42,086 bases of DNA from positions 1-42,086 of the forward strand of contig CAUJJN010000182.1 in the NCBI GenBank assembly GCA_963204905.1, written 5' to 3'. The notes beneath the pieces were generated by a model. That model was not told the DNA's origin and made no database searches. It worked only from the letters and a program-made list of their open reading frames with translations. Source of the DNA: Pseudomonadota bacterium (GTDB taxonomy: Bacteria > Pseudomonadota > Alphaproteobacteria > Rhizobiales > Xanthobacteraceae). Positions within the stretch are counted from its first letter, which is position 1, and every line of letters starts with the position of its first letter. Both the position numbers and the translations under genes were made by a program. Below are positions 42,034 through 42,086 of this stretch, piece by piece.

Positions 42034-42086
42034 CTAGACGCCGATCTTCGGCGCACGATGCTTGTCGAGACCGATGGCGATGTTCT
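42034..42086 (-). CDS. C-terminal end of an unidentified gene (partial)
   Basis: The last 17 codons on the minus strand read NIAIGLDKHRAPKIGV before TAG at 42034-42036. The gene runs off the right edge. It lies 26 nt upstream of the cyclase start on the same strand, so the two are probably co-transcribed. The fragment is too short to identify. Confidence 0.6.
   Translation of the reverse strand, partial: NIAIGLDKHRAPKIGV

Noticed and set aside
1..42086. CRISPR arrays, tRNA or rRNA genes, insertion sequences, prophage genes
   Set aside because: No repeated spacer pattern, cloverleaf with a GTTCxAxxC-type arm, rRNA motif, transposase or phage protein was recognised on either strand.

Overview
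The window looks like the chromosome of an alphaproteobacterium of the Bradyrhizobiaceae/Nitrobacteraceae type (Rhodopseudomonas, Bradyrhizobium or a relative). The reasons are the high G+C content, strongly GC-biased third codon positions, a BadH-like dehydrogenase, a single-chain long-chain acyl-CoA carboxylase of the kind known from R. palustris, and many acyl-CoA genes. This placement is inference; no rRNA, tRNA, CRISPR array, phage or transposase gene was seen. Coding is dense, with many 1-4 nt start/stop overlaps.

Layout. (1) 1-3560: a possible remnant of an outer-membrane protein at the left edge, a ThDP-dependent enzyme (minus), an exported L,D-transpeptidase and a DUF2927 protein (plus). 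(2) 3667-11648: a fatty-acid-like cluster. On the minus strand it reads phosphotransferase, ACAD10/11-type acyl-CoA dehydrogenase, CoA ligase, FadR-type GntR regulator, then a second ACAD11-type dehydrogenase; two SDR genes lie beside it. The gene content resembles the Pseudomonas levulinate (lva) pathway, in which a 4-hydroxyacyl-CoA is phosphorylated and converted to a 3-hydroxyacyl-CoA. The CoA ligase carries an in-frame TAG before its catalytic lysine. A perfect palindrome with the GT-N3-AC core of FadR-type GntR operators lies in the divergent promoter. (3) 11997-16190: a FIST-domain sensor overlapping a soluble hybrid histidine kinase, like the NosP-NahK pair, followed by two convergent NarL/FixJ response regulators. 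(4) 16513-20448: a molybdenum hydroxylase of form II CO-dehydrogenase type in S-L-M order, with the AYRGAGR active-site loop. (5) 20557-23900: the complete pqqABCDE operon on the minus strand, including a 26-residue pqqA that is easy to miss. It converges on the hydroxylase at a 12-bp hairpin.

(6) 24063-27064: two tightly coupled acyl-CoA dehydrogenase subunits, divergent from an Lrp/AsnC regulator. (7) 27118-31473: a single-chain acyl-CoA carboxylase (biotin carboxylase, biotin carrier and carboxyltransferase in one chain) behind a hot-dog protein of unknown function. (8) 31855-41033: a CitE-like lyase, a MaoC hydratase and a two-subunit acyl-CoA carboxylase (minus), a divergent acyl-CoA dehydrogenase (plus), and a CoA ligase-MaoC-TetR operon (minus). 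Two near-identical 20-bp operator-like sites tie the two promoters of this region together, suggesting a TetR-controlled regulon. The pathway would run: acid, acyl-CoA, enoyl-CoA, carboxylated enoyl-CoA, hydroxy intermediate, acetyl-CoA plus an oxo acid. (9) 41183-42086: a cyclase-family hydrolase with an early in-frame TAG, and the last 17 codons of another gene.

The best leads are the lva/ACAD11-like cluster with its operator and broken ligase, the NosP/NahK-like relay beside the form II hydroxylase and pqq genes, and the TetR regulon with a non-canonical carboxylation-hydration-lyase route.
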